DNA of 64,000 nucleotides. It comes from Oscillospiraceae bacterium (GTDB lineage Bacteria > Bacillota > Clostridia > Oscillospirales > Oscillospiraceae). The DNA lies in NCBI GenBank assembly GCA_009780435.1, contig WRAB01000006.1, forward strand, positions 1 to 64,000, written 5' to 3'. Under the pieces are notes generated by a model that was not told where the DNA came from, did not search any database, and saw only the letters and a list, made by a program, of their open reading frames with translations. Positions 52,420-61,504 of this stretch are shown here, piece by piece; position 1 is the first letter of the stretch, and every line of letters begins with the position of its first letter. The translations under genes and the position numbers were made by a program.

Positions 52420-52896
52420 ATGTACTGTATTGGAGATTGCATTGCCCATCCGCTCCACGGGGCGGGAATTATCGAGCGAATCGAATCCAAGAAAATAAAC
52501 GGAATGCTACGGGAATATTACGTGGTGAAAATTCCCGTGGGCAATATGATTGTCATGATCCCCAAAGAGACCAGCGATTCCATTGGTGTTCGCCCCATTG
52601 TGGGCGCCCAAGAGGCGGACTCCATCATTGCCGCCATCGCCCAGCTGGAGGTCAATATGACCCAAAACTGGAACCGCCGCTACCGGGAAAATATGATGCG
52701 GATCAAAAGCGGCGATCTCATGGAAGTGGCCGCCGTCATCAAGGGCTTGGCCAGCAGAGAGACGGACAAGGGCCTCTCCACGGGAGAGCGAAAGATGCTC
52801 CACTCGGCAAAACAGATTTTTATCTCGGAGATTGTGCTCAGCCAGCGCGTGACCTATGAAGAGGTCGAGGCGCGCTTGAGTTTGGTGCTGGCTTAG
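52420..52896 (+). CDS. CarD/CdnL-family transcription regulator
   Basis: A 158-residue RNA-polymerase-binding protein: N-terminal Tudor-like domain (YCIGDCIAHPLHGAGIIERIE and YVVKIPVGNMIVMIP, 3-55) and a helical C-terminus (NWNRRYRENMMRIKSGDLMEVAAVIKGL, about 83-110). CdnL-type proteins stabilise promoter open complexes. ATG 52420 chosen; a TTG one codon earlier exists. Placed before ispD-ispF as in many clostridia. Confidence 0.9.
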   Translation: MYCIGDCIAHPLHGAGIIERIESKKINGMLREYYVVKIPVGNMIVMIPKETSDSIGVRPIVGAQEADSIIAAIAQLEVNMTQNWNRRYRENMMRIKSGDLMEVAAVIKGLASRETDKGLSTGERKMLHSAKQIFISEIVLSQRVTYEEVEARLSLVLA

Positions 52897-52915
52897 CATT
52901 TACAGGAAATCATGG

Positions 52916-52949
52916 AAAGGCTGACGCAAAGTGCATGGCGTCAGCCTTT
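52916..52949 (+). terminator. Hairpin between carD and ispD
   Basis: A 12-bp perfect stem AAAGGCTGACGC/GCGTCAGCCTTT with a 10-base loop; only a weak T run (TTTGTT) follows, so partial termination or attenuation is likely. Confidence 0.6.
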
Positions 52950-52972
52950 GTTGGAATGTGGGGGAGAGAGAT

Positions 52973-53689
52973 ATGATAGGGGTCAAGTTGCTCGAAAAGC
53001 GTCCGGCGGTCAGCGTGAGTGCCGTAATCCCCGCCGTCATGGATATTGCGAAGGGGGAGGACCCCCTCTATCGACTGCTGGAAGGCCAACCCGTCATCGC
53101 CCATACGCTACAGGCCCTGGATCAAATTTCTGCAATAGACGAGATTGTTCTCGTCGTCCGGGAGAGTGAACTGTTTCGGATGGCGGAACTCTGTCAACCC
53201 CTCGGCATTGGGAAATTGAAACAAATATTGCACTGTGATCAGCCGGGGCTTATGACGCTGCTAACTGGCGTCTATGCGTGCGCTAGGACGGCGGAATACA
53301 TCGCTATTCACGACCCATTGCGGCCTTTTGTAACAGAAAAGATCATAGGGAAAACCCTAAAGGCGGCAAGGCGTTGTAACGCCGTTGCCCCGGCAATTCC
53401 GGTGAAAGATACGATCAAAATCGTACAAGACGGCACGATCCGAGACACCCTGGATCGAGACACCCTTCAAACCATCCAGACACCCCAGATCATCCAGAGC
53501 AGCCTCCTAAAAGCCGCCCTGGAGCGGGCGATGGCGAGTGAATCACCGCCCCATACTATTGCGGAGATACTGGCCCATGTGGGGCTGTCGCTCCCCATGA
53601 TCAAGGGATCGGACGACAATATCCGCATCACATCTGAGGCGGATATCCCGGCGGCCCAGGGGATTTTGACTTGGAGGGCGACCCTATGA
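52973..53689 (+). CDS. ispD: IspD-like cytidylyltransferase with an eroded N-terminal signature
   Basis: Expected role: CTP + MEP to CDP-ME in the non-mevalonate isoprenoid pathway. The C-terminal two-thirds fit Isp[10 protein letters not shown] (113-119; family HDAARPFV), PVKDTIK (about 143-149), [14 protein letters not shown] (159-172). But the N-terminal CTP loop (family ILAAGxGxRMG) reads [16 protein letters not shown] (16-31), without the glycines and arginine. 238 residues, usual size. Start ATG 52973 with GGGGGAG upstream. ATGA overlap with ispF and the neighbour genes support the assignment; activity is uncertain. Confidence 0.83.
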   Translation: MIGVKLLEKRPAVSVSAVIPAVMDIAKGEDPLYRLLEGQPVIAHTLQALDQISAIDEIVLVVRESELFRMAELCQPLGIGKLKQILHCDQPGLMTLLTGVYACARTAEYIAIHDPLRPFVTEKIIGKTLKAARRCNAVAPAIPVKDTIKIVQDGTIRDTLDRDTLQTIQTPQIIQSSLLKAALERAMASESPPHTIAEILAHVGLSLPMIKGSDDNIRITSEADIPAAQGILTWRATL

Positions 53690-54159
53690 GAATCGGACAC
53701 GGATACGACGTACACCGCCTGGTGCCGGGGCGGCAATTGATCCTGGGCGGCGTGACCATCCCTTGCGATCTGGGGCTGGACGGCCACTCAGATGCCGATG
53801 TGCTGACCCACGCCATCATGGACGCCCTATTGGGCGCCCTGGGGCAGGGCGATATCGGGCGGCATTTTCCAGACACGGATTTGCAATACAAGGGGGCGAA
53901 TAGCATAGCGCTCCTGCGCCATGTGGCAGATCTACTCCGTCAGGCGGGGTATGTCTTGGGCAATTTAGACGCCACAATCATCGCAGAGCGGCCAAAACTG
54001 GCCCCCCATATCCCCGCCATGGGGGAGATTCTGGCGGAGGTCCTGTCCGTGCCGACGGATCGGGTCAATATCAAGGCCACCACGGAAGAGGGGCTGGGAT
54101 TCACCGGCGAGTGCGCTGGGATAGCGGCCCATGCGGTGGTGTTGATTGAGCGGGGGTAA
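53686..54159 (+). CDS. ispF: 2-C-methyl-D-erythritol 2,4-cyclodiphosphate synthase
   Basis: Next-but-one step in the MEP pathway (CDP-ME2P to MEcPP). 157 residues: zinc ligands D8, H10 (GYDVH) and H42 ([28 protein letters not shown]), [10 protein letters not shown] near the end. GGAGG eight bases before ATG 53686; translationally coupled to ispD. Confidence 0.96.
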   Translation: MRIGHGYDVHRLVPGRQLILGGVTIPCDLGLDGHSDADVLTHAIMDALLGALGQGDIGRHFPDTDLQYKGANSIALLRHVADLLRQAGYVLGNLDATIIAERPKLAPHIPAMGEILAEVLSVPTDRVNIKATTEEGLGFTGECAGIAAHAVVLIERG

Positions 54160-54180
54160 CCCCTTTATTTGTAATTAAAA

Positions 54181-54220
54181 AACGGCTTCCGTACAGATTT
54201 TTGTGCGGAAGCCGTTTTTT
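54181..54220 (+). terminator. Intrinsic terminator of the carD-ispD-ispF operon
   Basis: ACGGCTTCCG (54182-54191) pairs with CGGAAGCCGT (54205-54214), then six T; preceded by an A run. Confidence 0.9.
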
Positions 54221-54383
54221 GCTGAAATCAAAAAAATTTTTACAAGAGAAAAATACAGAACCCTGCACAAATGGTTGTGTGCAAAAAGTATCTATACAGC
54301 CCTATATTGTGGTTTTTCTCTCCCCAATACCTGTGCCAGAGCGCTGAAAACCTTATGCGCAAGAAATTTTTTTCAATTTACTC
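54221..54383. other. AT-rich intergenic stretch before the dcw promoter
   Basis: No gene recognised. A 63-codon open frame (54203-54394) starts within the terminator and has low-complexity content, so I do not call it. Confidence 0.5.
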
Positions 54384-54412
54384 TTGCTTTTTAGTTTCCA
54401 TAAGATTATAAT
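54384..54412 (+). promoter_or_regulatory. Promoter of the dcw cluster
   Basis: TTGCTT (54384-54389), 17-base spacer, TATAAT (54407-54412), about 75 bases before mraZ. Confidence 0.75.
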
Positions 54413-54427
54413 GGCCATACATTGAAG

Positions 54428-54452
54428 TGGGGAAAAGTGGTGCAAGGTGCAT
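54428..54452 (+). promoter_or_regulatory. Candidate MraZ operator (10-bp-spaced TGGNN repeats)
   Basis: TGGGG (54428), TGGTG (54438), TGCAT (54448), spaced by exactly ten bases and just downstream of the -10, as in the autoregulatory MraZ box (TGGGN repeats). Confidence 0.6.
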
Positions 54453-54486
54453 CAAAATCCCACGATTGAGAGTGAGGTGGGGAGAC

Positions 54487-54912
54487 ATGGCTGCGATTAT
54501 TGGCGATTATGCGCATACGTTGGATGCCAAAGGGCGTCTCTTTATCCCCGCCAAACTGCGGGATGAATTGGGCAGTGTGTTCTATGTGACCGTGTCCCCG
54601 GAGGAATGCCTGCGGGTCTATTCGTCGGAGAGTTGGGATCGGTTGATGGAGAAACTCAAGGCGTTGCCCTACTCCAAACAACAGGGGTTGCGCCCGCTCT
54701 TTGCCAAGGCTGCCCGGTGTGAACTGGATGCCCAGGGCCGGATCAATCTGCCGCAAAACTTACGGGACTTCGCGGAGTTAAAAAAAGATGTGGCCATCGT
54801 CGGCGCCGGCAACCATGCGGAGATTTGGGACGCCGGCAAGTGGACCCGGGTTATGACCTCTGAGGCCACGCCGGAGAACATTGCCGCCATGATGGAAGAG
54901 TTTGAGTTTTAA
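54487..54912 (+). CDS. mraZ: Transcriptional regulator MraZ
   Basis: A 141-residue DNA-binding AbrB-like protein with the two conserved repeats: YAHTLDAKGRLFIPAKLRDEL (about 8-28) and CELDAQGRINLPQNLRDFA (about 77-95). Represses its own promoter (dcw cluster). Overlaps rsmH by one base (TAATG). GGTGGGGAG before the ATG. Confidence 0.96.
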   Translation: MAAIIGDYAHTLDAKGRLFIPAKLRDELGSVFYVTVSPEECLRVYSSESWDRLMEKLKALPYSKQQGLRPLFAKAARCELDAQGRINLPQNLRDFAELKKDVAIVGAGNHAEIWDAGKWTRVMTSEATPENIAAMMEEFEF

Positions 54913-55844
54913 TGGGTAGCCCACACAAGCCCGTATTGCTCGCGGAATGCCTGGAGGCCCTGGCAATCCGCCCCGATGGGATTTACATAGACGGCACTCT
55001 GGGGCGGGCCGGACACGCGGTAGAGATTGCAAAGCGGTTGACCACGGGACAGCTTATCGGAATTGACCGAGACGAGACAGCCATCCGGGAGGCGGGGGAG
55101 ATGCTGGCCCCCTTTGGAGACCGAGTTCAACTGGTCCACGGAAACTTCCGGGGCTTTGGAGATATATTGGACGGCCTCCATATCCACCAAGTAGATGGGA
55201 TGCTATTTGATCTCGGCGTATCGTCCCCACAGTTAGATGAGCGAGAGCGGGGGTTCTCCTACATGGAATCTGCCCCTTTAGATATGCGGATGGATCAAAA
55301 CGCAATGCTCTGCGCCTGGGATGTGGTGAATACTTGGCCGGAGGATAAGCTCCGGAAAATCTTCTACGAATACGGCGAGGAGCGGTATGCGCCCCGGATT
55401 GCAAAGGCCATATGTGCCGTCAGAAGCGAGACACCGGTGGAGGCCACCGGACAGTTGGTAGAGATCATCAAAAGTGCCATGCCGGGGTCGGCCCTACGGG
55501 AGAAACAACATCCGGCAAAACGGACGTTCCAGGCGATCCGCATCGCCGTCAACGACGAGCTGGGTGCCGTGGCAGATATGCTGGACACGGCGATCGAACG
55601 CCTGGCCCCCGGCGGGCGGCTGGCGGTGATCAGCTTTCATTCTCTGGAGGATCGTTTAGTCAAAGTTGCCATCGCAAAAGGGGAGAAAGGGTGTACATGC
55701 CCGCGGGATTTCCCAATTTGCGTCTGCGGATTTGTCCCGACCCTAAAAGCGGTAAATCGAAAGATCATCACCCCGACAGAGCAAGAAATCAAAGACAACC
55801 CCAGGGCCAGAAGCGCAAAGCTGCGGGTGGCCCAACGGATTTAG
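54912..55844 (+). CDS. rsmH: 16S rRNA (cytosine-1402-N4)-methyltransferase RsmH
   Basis: A 310-residue SAM-dependent methyltransferase. SAM loop YIDGTLGRAGHAVEIA (about 21-36; R-A replaces the more common G-G), FDLGVSSPQLD, KRTFQAIRIAVNDEL and SFHSLEDRLVK. Methylates C1402 in the P site. The last 46 bases (55795-55840) are repeated exactly at 55983-56028, downstream of the stop. Confidence 0.95.
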   Translation: MGSPHKPVLLAECLEALAIRPDGIYIDGTLGRAGHAVEIAKRLTTGQLIGIDRDETAIREAGEMLAPFGDRVQLVHGNFRGFGDILDGLHIHQVDGMLFDLGVSSPQLDERERGFSYMESAPLDMRMDQNAMLCAWDVVNTWPEDKLRKIFYEYGEERYAPRIAKAICAVRSETPVEATGQLVEIIKSAMPGSALREKQHPAKRTFQAIRIAVNDELGAVADMLDTAIERLAPGGRLAVISFHSLEDRLVKVAIAKGEKGCTCPRDFPICVCGFVPTLKAVNRKIITPTEQEIKDNPRARSAKLRVAQRI

Positions 55845-55982
55845 AGAAACGGCGCAAGCCGCTACGCCGGGAGTCCGGCGTCCAAGCATTTTCGCAAAGC
55901 GAAAATCTTGATACCGGCGGAATTCATTTCCGCCGAGGAGATTAAAGCAAAGGGGACCCCGGCGGGGCTTGCCCCGTGGGGA
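55841..55982. repeat. Hairpin-rich insert between the two copies of the rsmH 3' end
   Basis: 142 bp with four successive inverted repeats: CGCCGGGAGTCCGGCG; ATTTTCGCAAAGCGAAAAT; CGGCGGAATTCATTTCCGCCG-like; CCCCGGCGGGGCTTGCCCCG. No coding content. See the finding on the duplication. Confidence 0.75.
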
Positions 55983-56028
55983 ACAACCCCAGGGCCAGAA
56001 GCGCAAAGCTGCGGGTGGCCCAACGGAT
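55983..56028 (+). repeat. Second copy of the rsmH 3' end (46 bp direct repeat)
   Basis: Identical over 46 bases to 55795-55840 inside rsmH; carries no start and is followed by AAATAG and the ftsL ribosome site. Confidence 0.9.
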
Positions 56029-56045
56029 ATAAATAGGAGAACGCC

Positions 56046-56600
56046 ATGTACGGAAATCAAGCGATGACGATGGGATCAAGTGCATATGATTTAGAGCGGA
56101 TCGGCGCATTGCCAGAGTTTCCGGCCTATCCCCAAGAGGAACGGGTGCCGGAGAGAGCGGCCCCGCCTAGCGAGAAGGCCCGTGTCCGTACCCGGACTCG
56201 TGCGAAAACCGCCCAGCGGCAGAGCGTATCCAAGTTTGCCATATTGGGTAGTGTCGTAGTAGCGGCTCTGCTCTTGCTGGTGGTCTTATCCCACCTCCAA
56301 CTGGCCATGATCTCCCACGAAATGGTGGGATTAGAGGGGCAGTTGGCGGGGCTCCGAGAGGAATCTGTCCAACTCCAAATTGCCTATGCGAGCGCATTTA
56401 ATCAGACAGATGTGGAGCGATTTGCCAGGGAACAGTTGGGCATGGTAGACGCATCTCCCGGACAAGTGTTCCACCTGGGCGCAGTTCTGGGGGATACGGC
56501 GGAGATTTTGGAGATTGTAGACGAACGGGATCACGGGATTCTCAGCCATTTGGCGGGACTCTTTGGATCTCTGAAGGAATATTTCTCCTTCCGGTCTTAA
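56046..56600 (+). CDS. ftsL: FtsL/DivIC-like cell division protein
   Basis: A 184-residue bitopic protein: cytosolic N-terminus with a basic Arg-rich segment (about 46-58), one membrane helix (66-86), then a leucine-zipper-like coiled coil (VGLEGQLAGLREESVQLQ, about 93-110) and an FAREQLGMV motif. In the position of ftsL, between rsmH and the transpeptidase. Stabilises the divisome. Sequence is poorly conserved in this family. AGGAGA precedes the ATG. Confidence 0.85.
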   Translation: MYGNQAMTMGSSAYDLERIGALPEFPAYPQEERVPERAAPPSEKARVRTRTRAKTAQRQSVSKFAILGSVVVAALLLLVVLSHLQLAMISHEMVGLEGQLAGLREESVQLQIAYASAFNQTDVERFAREQLGMVDASPGQVFHLGAVLGDTAEILEIVDERDHGILSHLAGLFGSLKEYFSFRS

Positions 56601-56648
56601 TATAGTTTCATTAGATCGTGACAGGCCACAGGGGAATGGAGATGGAGA

Positions 56649-58943
56649 ATGAAAACAGGCAGAAGCGGGCCGCAAGGGCCCAATAAACAGATGCTGACCC
56701 GCACACTGATACTTATGGGAGTGTGTGGGATATTCTCTTTTCTCGTATTGGCTGTCCAACTGTTCAATATCCAGATTCTCCAACACGAGGAGTTGGAACA
56801 GCGGGCCATCCGGCAGCAGTTGCGGGCGATTACGGTTTCCGCGGGCCGGGGTACGATATTTGACTCTACCGGCACGATTTTAGGGATGAGCGCCGGCGTA
56901 GAAAATGTGTTTATCAGCCCCAACTCGATCCACGTCCACGGGGAAGATCGGGAGTTGATCGCCACGGGGTTGTCCGAGATTCTCGGTGTGGATCAAGATA
57001 TGATCTTGTCCCGCATGGAGAACACGGCGTCCTTTTATCAGACCGTCAAGAACCGTGTGGAGCGGGAAGAGGCGGATTTAGTGCGGGAATTTATCGTGGA
57101 ACACGAGCTCCGGAGCGTTCACCTGGAACCCGCCACCCGGCGGTATTATCCGAGAGGGCGGACCGCCTCTCATATCTTGGGCTTTGTAGGTGCGGAGGGT
57201 ACCGGCATGGGCTACGGCGTAGAGGGGAGCTATGATCGCTACTTGACCGGGGTCAACGGCAGAATCGTCCGGCTGAAAAACGCCCGGGGGATCGATATGC
57301 TCCTGGCCAGCTACGAAGATTACCACACGGCCCAACCGGGCCATGATATCCATCTGACCATAGACGTGAACATCCAGCAGATACTGGAGAAGTATCTGCG
57401 TCAGGCCGAGCGGGATTTCGATCTCCGGGCCGGAGGGTTTGCCCTCGCCATGAATCCGCAGACGGGGGCCATTTTGGGCATGGCCAGCATCAATGACTAC
57501 AATCCCAACAGCCACGGTGTCTTAGACGACGAGACCCGGGAAAGACTCCGAGCGGTTTATCCGGATGACGACGAGGCCTTCCACGCGGCGGTGAACCGCA
57601 CCTTGATGGAGAGTTGGCTGAATAAAAACATCCACTATACCTATGAGCCGGGCTCTACCTTTAAGCTTATCACACTGGCCATTGCTTTGGAAGAGGGCAT
57701 TGCCTGCTTGCACGATGGCCGCCACTTCTATTGCGCCGGTAACACCATGGCTGTACCTGGCCGAGTTGATCCATTGCGTTGCGCAGGGGGGGTGGCCCAC
57801 GGCTCACTGAACTTGACTCAGGTGATGCAGCGGTCCTGCAACATTGCTACGGTGGAGTTGGCCATGGAAATCGGTCCGGAAGTGTTCTTTGAATATCTCC
57901 AGGCCTTTGGGCTCTTTGAGACCACCGGGGTTGATCTTCCGGGGGAAGCGTTGGGCCAAGTTTGGTCAGAAGAGAACTGGAACCGTGCGGCGGCCAACCG
58001 AGACCTCACATCTCTGGCGGCGGCCTCCTTTGGGCAGACCTTTACCTTGACGCCCATCCGGCTTGTGACGGCGATTGCCGCCCTATCCAACGGCGGCTAT
58101 ATTGTAGAACCCCACGTGGTGGAACGAGTGATGGCAGAAGATGGCACGGTTATCCGGGAAAACAGAACGACTGTCCGGCGGCAGGTGATTAGCCGGGAGA
58201 CCAGTCAGGCGGTACTTGAGGTCATGGAACGGAGCGTTGATGATCCGGCCCTTGGCACAGGAAGAAACGCGGCAGTACCGGGATTTCGCATCGGCGGCAA
58301 GACGGGGACGTCTACCGATACAGTTTTGGAGGCGCGTACAGGGGAGAAGGAGTACATCGTCTCCTTCGTCAGTGCAGCGCCCATTGATGACCCGGAGATT
58401 GTGCTCTTAGTATCCCTGCAGTCGCCGGGGCCACGAAATACCGTCACTGTCGCTGGCGGCACGATGGCGGCGCCCACGGTGGGCCGGATGTTGACGGCGA
58501 TTCTGCCCTATCTGAACCACACGCCGGCGGAGCCCGCCCGAGTCAATATCCAGGTACCCCATGTCCAGCAGCGGAGCGTAGAAGACGCCCGGAATGTCCT
58601 TCAGACGGAAGGGTTTGAGGTGTTGGTCCGGGGCGAAGGCACCCAGGTAATTGACCAGATGCCATCTTCCGGTGCCATGGTTGTGGCGGGTACGCAGGTG
58701 ATTTTATTCTTAGAGGAAAACAGACCGGAAGACGAGGTGGCAGTCCCCGATGTGGTGGGGATGGGATTCGAGGCGGCACGGGCGGCCCTGGAGGCCGCCG
58801 GCCTGTATGTTCGGCGGAGCGGCACCATCGCCCAGGGTGAGCAGGTGCGGGTCTACAGTCAGTCGAGGGCGCCGGCGGAAGTTGTGAGACGCGGGGCGGT
58901 CATTGAAATATTCTTGATTGATACCAGCCTGGAAGGGCAATAA
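56649..58943 (+). CDS. Class B penicillin-binding protein (SpoVD/PBP2x-like) with two PASTA domains
   Basis: A 764-residue transpeptidase for septal or spore peptidoglycan. N-terminal membrane anchor (residues about 17-40), dimerisation domain, then the catalytic domain: S336-T-F-K339, S396-C-N398, K551-T-G553. Two PASTA domains follow (about 635-695 and 698-764), as in PBP2x; SpoVD commonly has one. No sign of a pseudo-enzyme. It is the only division-type transpeptidase in this cluster, so it may serve both division and sporulation. Next gene is murE. Confidence 0.93.
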   Translation: MKTGRSGPQGPNKQMLTRTLILMGVCGIFSFLVLAVQLFNIQILQHEELEQRAIRQQLRAITVSAGRGTIFDSTGTILGMSAGVENVFISPNSIHVHGEDRELIATGLSEILGVDQDMILSRMENTASFYQTVKNRVEREEADLVREFIVEHELRSVHLEPATRRYYPRGRTASHILGFVGAEGTGMGYGVEGSYDRYLTGVNGRIVRLKNARGIDMLLASYEDYHTAQPGHDIHLTIDVNIQQILEKYLRQAERDFDLRAGGFALAMNPQTGAILGMASINDYNPNSHGVLDDETRERLRAVYPDDDEAFHAAVNRTLMESWLNKNIHYTYEPGSTFKLITLAIALEEGIACLHDGRHFYCAGNTMAVPGRVDPLRCAGGVAHGSLNLTQVMQRSCNIATVELAMEIGPEVFFEYLQAFGLFETTGVDLPGEALGQVWSEENWNRAAANRDLTSLAAASFGQTFTLTPIRLVTAIAALSNGGYIVEPHVVERVMAEDGTVIRENRTTVRRQVISRETSQAVLEVMERSVDDPALGTGRNAAVPGFRIGGKTGTSTDTVLEARTGEKEYIVSFVSAAPIDDPEIVLLVSLQSPGPRNTVTVAGGTMAAPTVGRMLTAILPYLNHTPAEPARVNIQVPHVQQRSVEDARNVLQTEGFEVLVRGEGTQVIDQMPSSGAMVVAGTQVILFLEENRPEDEVAVPDVVGMGFEAARAALEAAGLYVRRSGTIAQGEQVRVYSQSRAPAEVVRRGAVIEIFLIDTSLEGQ

Positions 58944-58976
58944 TACGAATCAGCAACGGAGAGCGGAGGGCCTGTC

Positions 58977-60440
58977 ATGAAACTGAAAGAATTACTTATG
59001 GACATAACGCCTACGGCCATGACTGCCGATCCGGATATGGAAATCGCGGATATTTGCTATGACTCCCGGGCCGTGGGGCTGGGTGATCTGTTTGTGGCCA
59101 TTGCGGGCCTGGAGACAGACGGCCACCAATATATCCCGGCGGCGGTAACCCAGGGGGCCGTGGCCGTGGTCTGCCAGCAGATCCCGGCAGAGGAGATCCC
59201 CTACATTCTCGTAGAGGACAGCCGCACGGCACTTGCGCTAATCTCCGCCCGGTACTTTGGCCAGCCGGCCAAAGAGATGAAACTCATCGGTGTCACGGGG
59301 ACGAACGGGAAAACCACCACGACACTCTTGCTCAAGAGCGTGCTGGAGCAGTGCCTCAAGGCAAAAGTGGGACTCATCGGTACCAACGAAAACATGGTCG
59401 GCGATGAAGTTGTAGAGACGGAGCGCACCACCCCGGAGAGCTACGAGCTACAAAAACTGTTCCGGCAGATGGCCGATGCCGGGTGTACCTACGTGGTCAT
59501 GGAGGTCTCCAGCCACGCCCTGGCGCTGAGCCGGGTGGCGGGGCTCCGCTTCGCCGTGGGGGTCTTTACCAACTTGAGCCAGGATCACCTGGATTTCCAC
59601 AAGGACATGGACAACTATGCCCGGGCCAAAGCCCTGCTCTTTACCCAGAGCGGCAAGGGTGTCATCAATATCGACGATGACTACGCCCAGGTCATGCTCC
59701 GTGCGGCGGAGGACACAGGGTGCCATGTGCTGACCTTCTCTGTAGATAAAAACGAGGCGGATCTCATGGCGAAAAATATCCGCTTAAAGACGGGCAGTGT
59801 GGAGTTCTCCGTCCTGGTACCCGGCCAGATCCAGCGTATGGTATTGCACATTCCCGGCGAGTTCTCCGTCTACAACGCCCTGGGCGTTGTGGGCTGTGCC
59901 TGTTGCTTGAACATTCCCCTGGAGAAAACCGCCGACGCCCTGGGGAAAGCCAGAGGCGTCAAGGGCAGGGTAGAGGTGGTACAGACAGACGGGGACTACA
60001 CCATATTGATCGACTACGCCCACACCCCCGATGCGTTGGAGAACGTATTGACGGCAGTACGGGGCTTTGCCCAGGGAGGCCGGACAGTTGTACTCTTCGG
60101 CTGCGGCGGTGACCGAGATCCAACGAAACGCGGCCCAATGGGCAAAATAGCGGCAGAACTCGCCGACCATGTCATCGTCACCTCGGATAATCCCCGGACG
60201 GAAGAGCCGAATGCCATCATCGAGGAAATTGTGGCGGGGATGCAGGAATCCGAGACCTCATACGTGACCATCGAAGATCGGCGGGCGGCCATCGCCTACG
60301 CCATCGACAACCACCAGCCCGGTGATATAATCGTCCTCGCCGGGAAGGGACATGAAACTTATCAGGAAATCAACAAAGTCAAGCACCATATGGACGAGCG
60401 GGAGATTGTAGCGGCGCACATCGCATCGAGAGCGGGCTGA
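58977..60440 (+). CDS. murE: UDP-MurNAc-L-Ala-D-Glu:meso-diaminopimelate ligase
   Basis: Adds the third stem residue. 487 residues: ATP loop GVTGTNGKTTTTLLL (about 103-117), KTTPESYELQKL, and DNPRTEEPNAII whose DNPR motif marks meso-DAP specificity, so the wall has DAP. In the normal place after the transpeptidase, but the usual murF does not follow. Confidence 0.96.
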   Translation: MKLKELLMDITPTAMTADPDMEIADICYDSRAVGLGDLFVAIAGLETDGHQYIPAAVTQGAVAVVCQQIPAEEIPYILVEDSRTALALISARYFGQPAKEMKLIGVTGTNGKTTTTLLLKSVLEQCLKAKVGLIGTNENMVGDEVVETERTTPESYELQKLFRQMADAGCTYVVMEVSSHALALSRVAGLRFAVGVFTNLSQDHLDFHKDMDNYARAKALLFTQSGKGVINIDDDYAQVMLRAAEDTGCHVLTFSVDKNEADLMAKNIRLKTGSVEFSVLVPGQIQRMVLHIPGEFSVYNALGVVGCACCLNIPLEKTADALGKARGVKGRVEVVQTDGDYTILIDYAHTPDALENVLTAVRGFAQGGRTVVLFGCGGDRDPTKRGPMGKIAAELADHVIVTSDNPRTEEPNAIIEEIVAGMQESETSYVTIEDRRAAIAYAIDNHQPGDIIVLAGKGHETYQEINKVKHHMDEREIVAAHIASRAG

Positions 60441-60470
60441 AAAATCCCCAGTTTGTGAGGTAGAAAACCA

Positions 60471-61484
60471 ATGATACAAGACCTATTGCTGGCCCTTGCC
60501 GTAAGTTTTGGCGTAACAGTCTTCTTTGGGCTCTGGCTCATCCCTAAGTTGCGACAGATGAAGGCGGGGCAGAGTATCCGAGAAGACGGCCCGGTCTGGC
60601 ACATGGCAAAACAGGGGACGCCCACCATGGGGGGCCTCATGTTCATTGTCGGTATTGGCGTGGCCTGTTTTACTGTGGGGGCATTTGCCTTCCGTGCGGG
60701 GCAATGGGGCCATGGGATTGTGTTTCTCTTCTCTCTCTTCTATGCGGGGATTGGATTTCTCGACGACTATGAAAAACTCAAGAAAAAGCAAAATCTTGGC
60801 CTCACCGCCGCCCAGAAGTTTTTGATCCAGTTGGTGGTGGCCATTGTATTGGTTTTGATCTTACGCCATCTGGGCTTTTTATCCCCGAACCTGTATGTCC
60901 CCTTCGTGGGAGCCACCCTGTATCTGCCGGAGACAGTGTATTTTATCTTCGCCGCATTTGTGATCCTGGGGACGGTCAACGCCGTCAATATTACCGACGG
61001 TGTCGATGGCCTGGTGACAGGTGTGAGCCTCCCGGTGGCCATCTGCTTCGGGGCCTTGGCGATCCATTGGGGTACGCTCTACGGGGAGCTGGGGATTTTT
61101 GCGGGAGCCCTCATCGGCGGCCTGTTGGCCTTTCTACTCTTCAATTTCAACCCGGCAAAGGTGTTTATGGGCGATACGGGCTCCCTCTTTTTGGGCGGCG
61201 CCATCTGCGGATTGGCCTTTGCCATGAATGTCCCTTTGATTCTGGTGCCTCTGGGTGTGATCTATATCGTCGAGACCCTGTCGGATATTATCCAGATCGT
61301 ATATTTCAAAAAAACCGGCGGTAAACGGTTCTTTCGGATGGCACCTCTCCACCACCACTTTGAGATGGGGGGCTGGTCAGGGAAAAAGTGGAGCGAAAAA
61401 AAGGTATTTTTCGTCTTTTCCGCCATAAGCGCCATCTGCGCTGTGATTGCATTTTTCTCTGTATCCGTGCGATACGGTATATGA
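60471..61484 (+). CDS. mraY: Phospho-MurNAc-pentapeptide translocase MraY
   Basis: Makes lipid I in the membrane. 337 residues, ten membrane helices; conserved FLDDYEKLKKKQNLGL, TDGVDGLVTG, FMGDTGSLFLGG, and HHHFEMGGW (about 299-307). Directly after murE. No murD follows. Confidence 0.96.
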   Translation: MIQDLLLALAVSFGVTVFFGLWLIPKLRQMKAGQSIREDGPVWHMAKQGTPTMGGLMFIVGIGVACFTVGAFAFRAGQWGHGIVFLFSLFYAGIGFLDDYEKLKKKQNLGLTAAQKFLIQLVVAIVLVLILRHLGFLSPNLYVPFVGATLYLPETVYFIFAAFVILGTVNAVNITDGVDGLVTGVSLPVAICFGALAIHWGTLYGELGIFAGALIGGLLAFLLFNFNPAKVFMGDTGSLFLGGAICGLAFAMNVPLILVPLGVIYIVETLSDIIQIVYFKKTGGKRFFRMAPLHHHFEMGGWSGKKWSEKKVFFVFSAISAICAVIAFFSVSVRYGI

Positions 61485-61504
61485 TGAACAGGAGGTGACA
61501 GTCC

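Noticed and set aside
54203-54394. Short open frame before mraZ
   Set aside because: Starts inside the ispF terminator, has no ribosome site and low-complexity sequence.
55412-55945. Overlapping frame through rsmH and the hairpin insert
   Set aside because: Composition-driven shadow frame; it crosses the repeats and resembles nothing.
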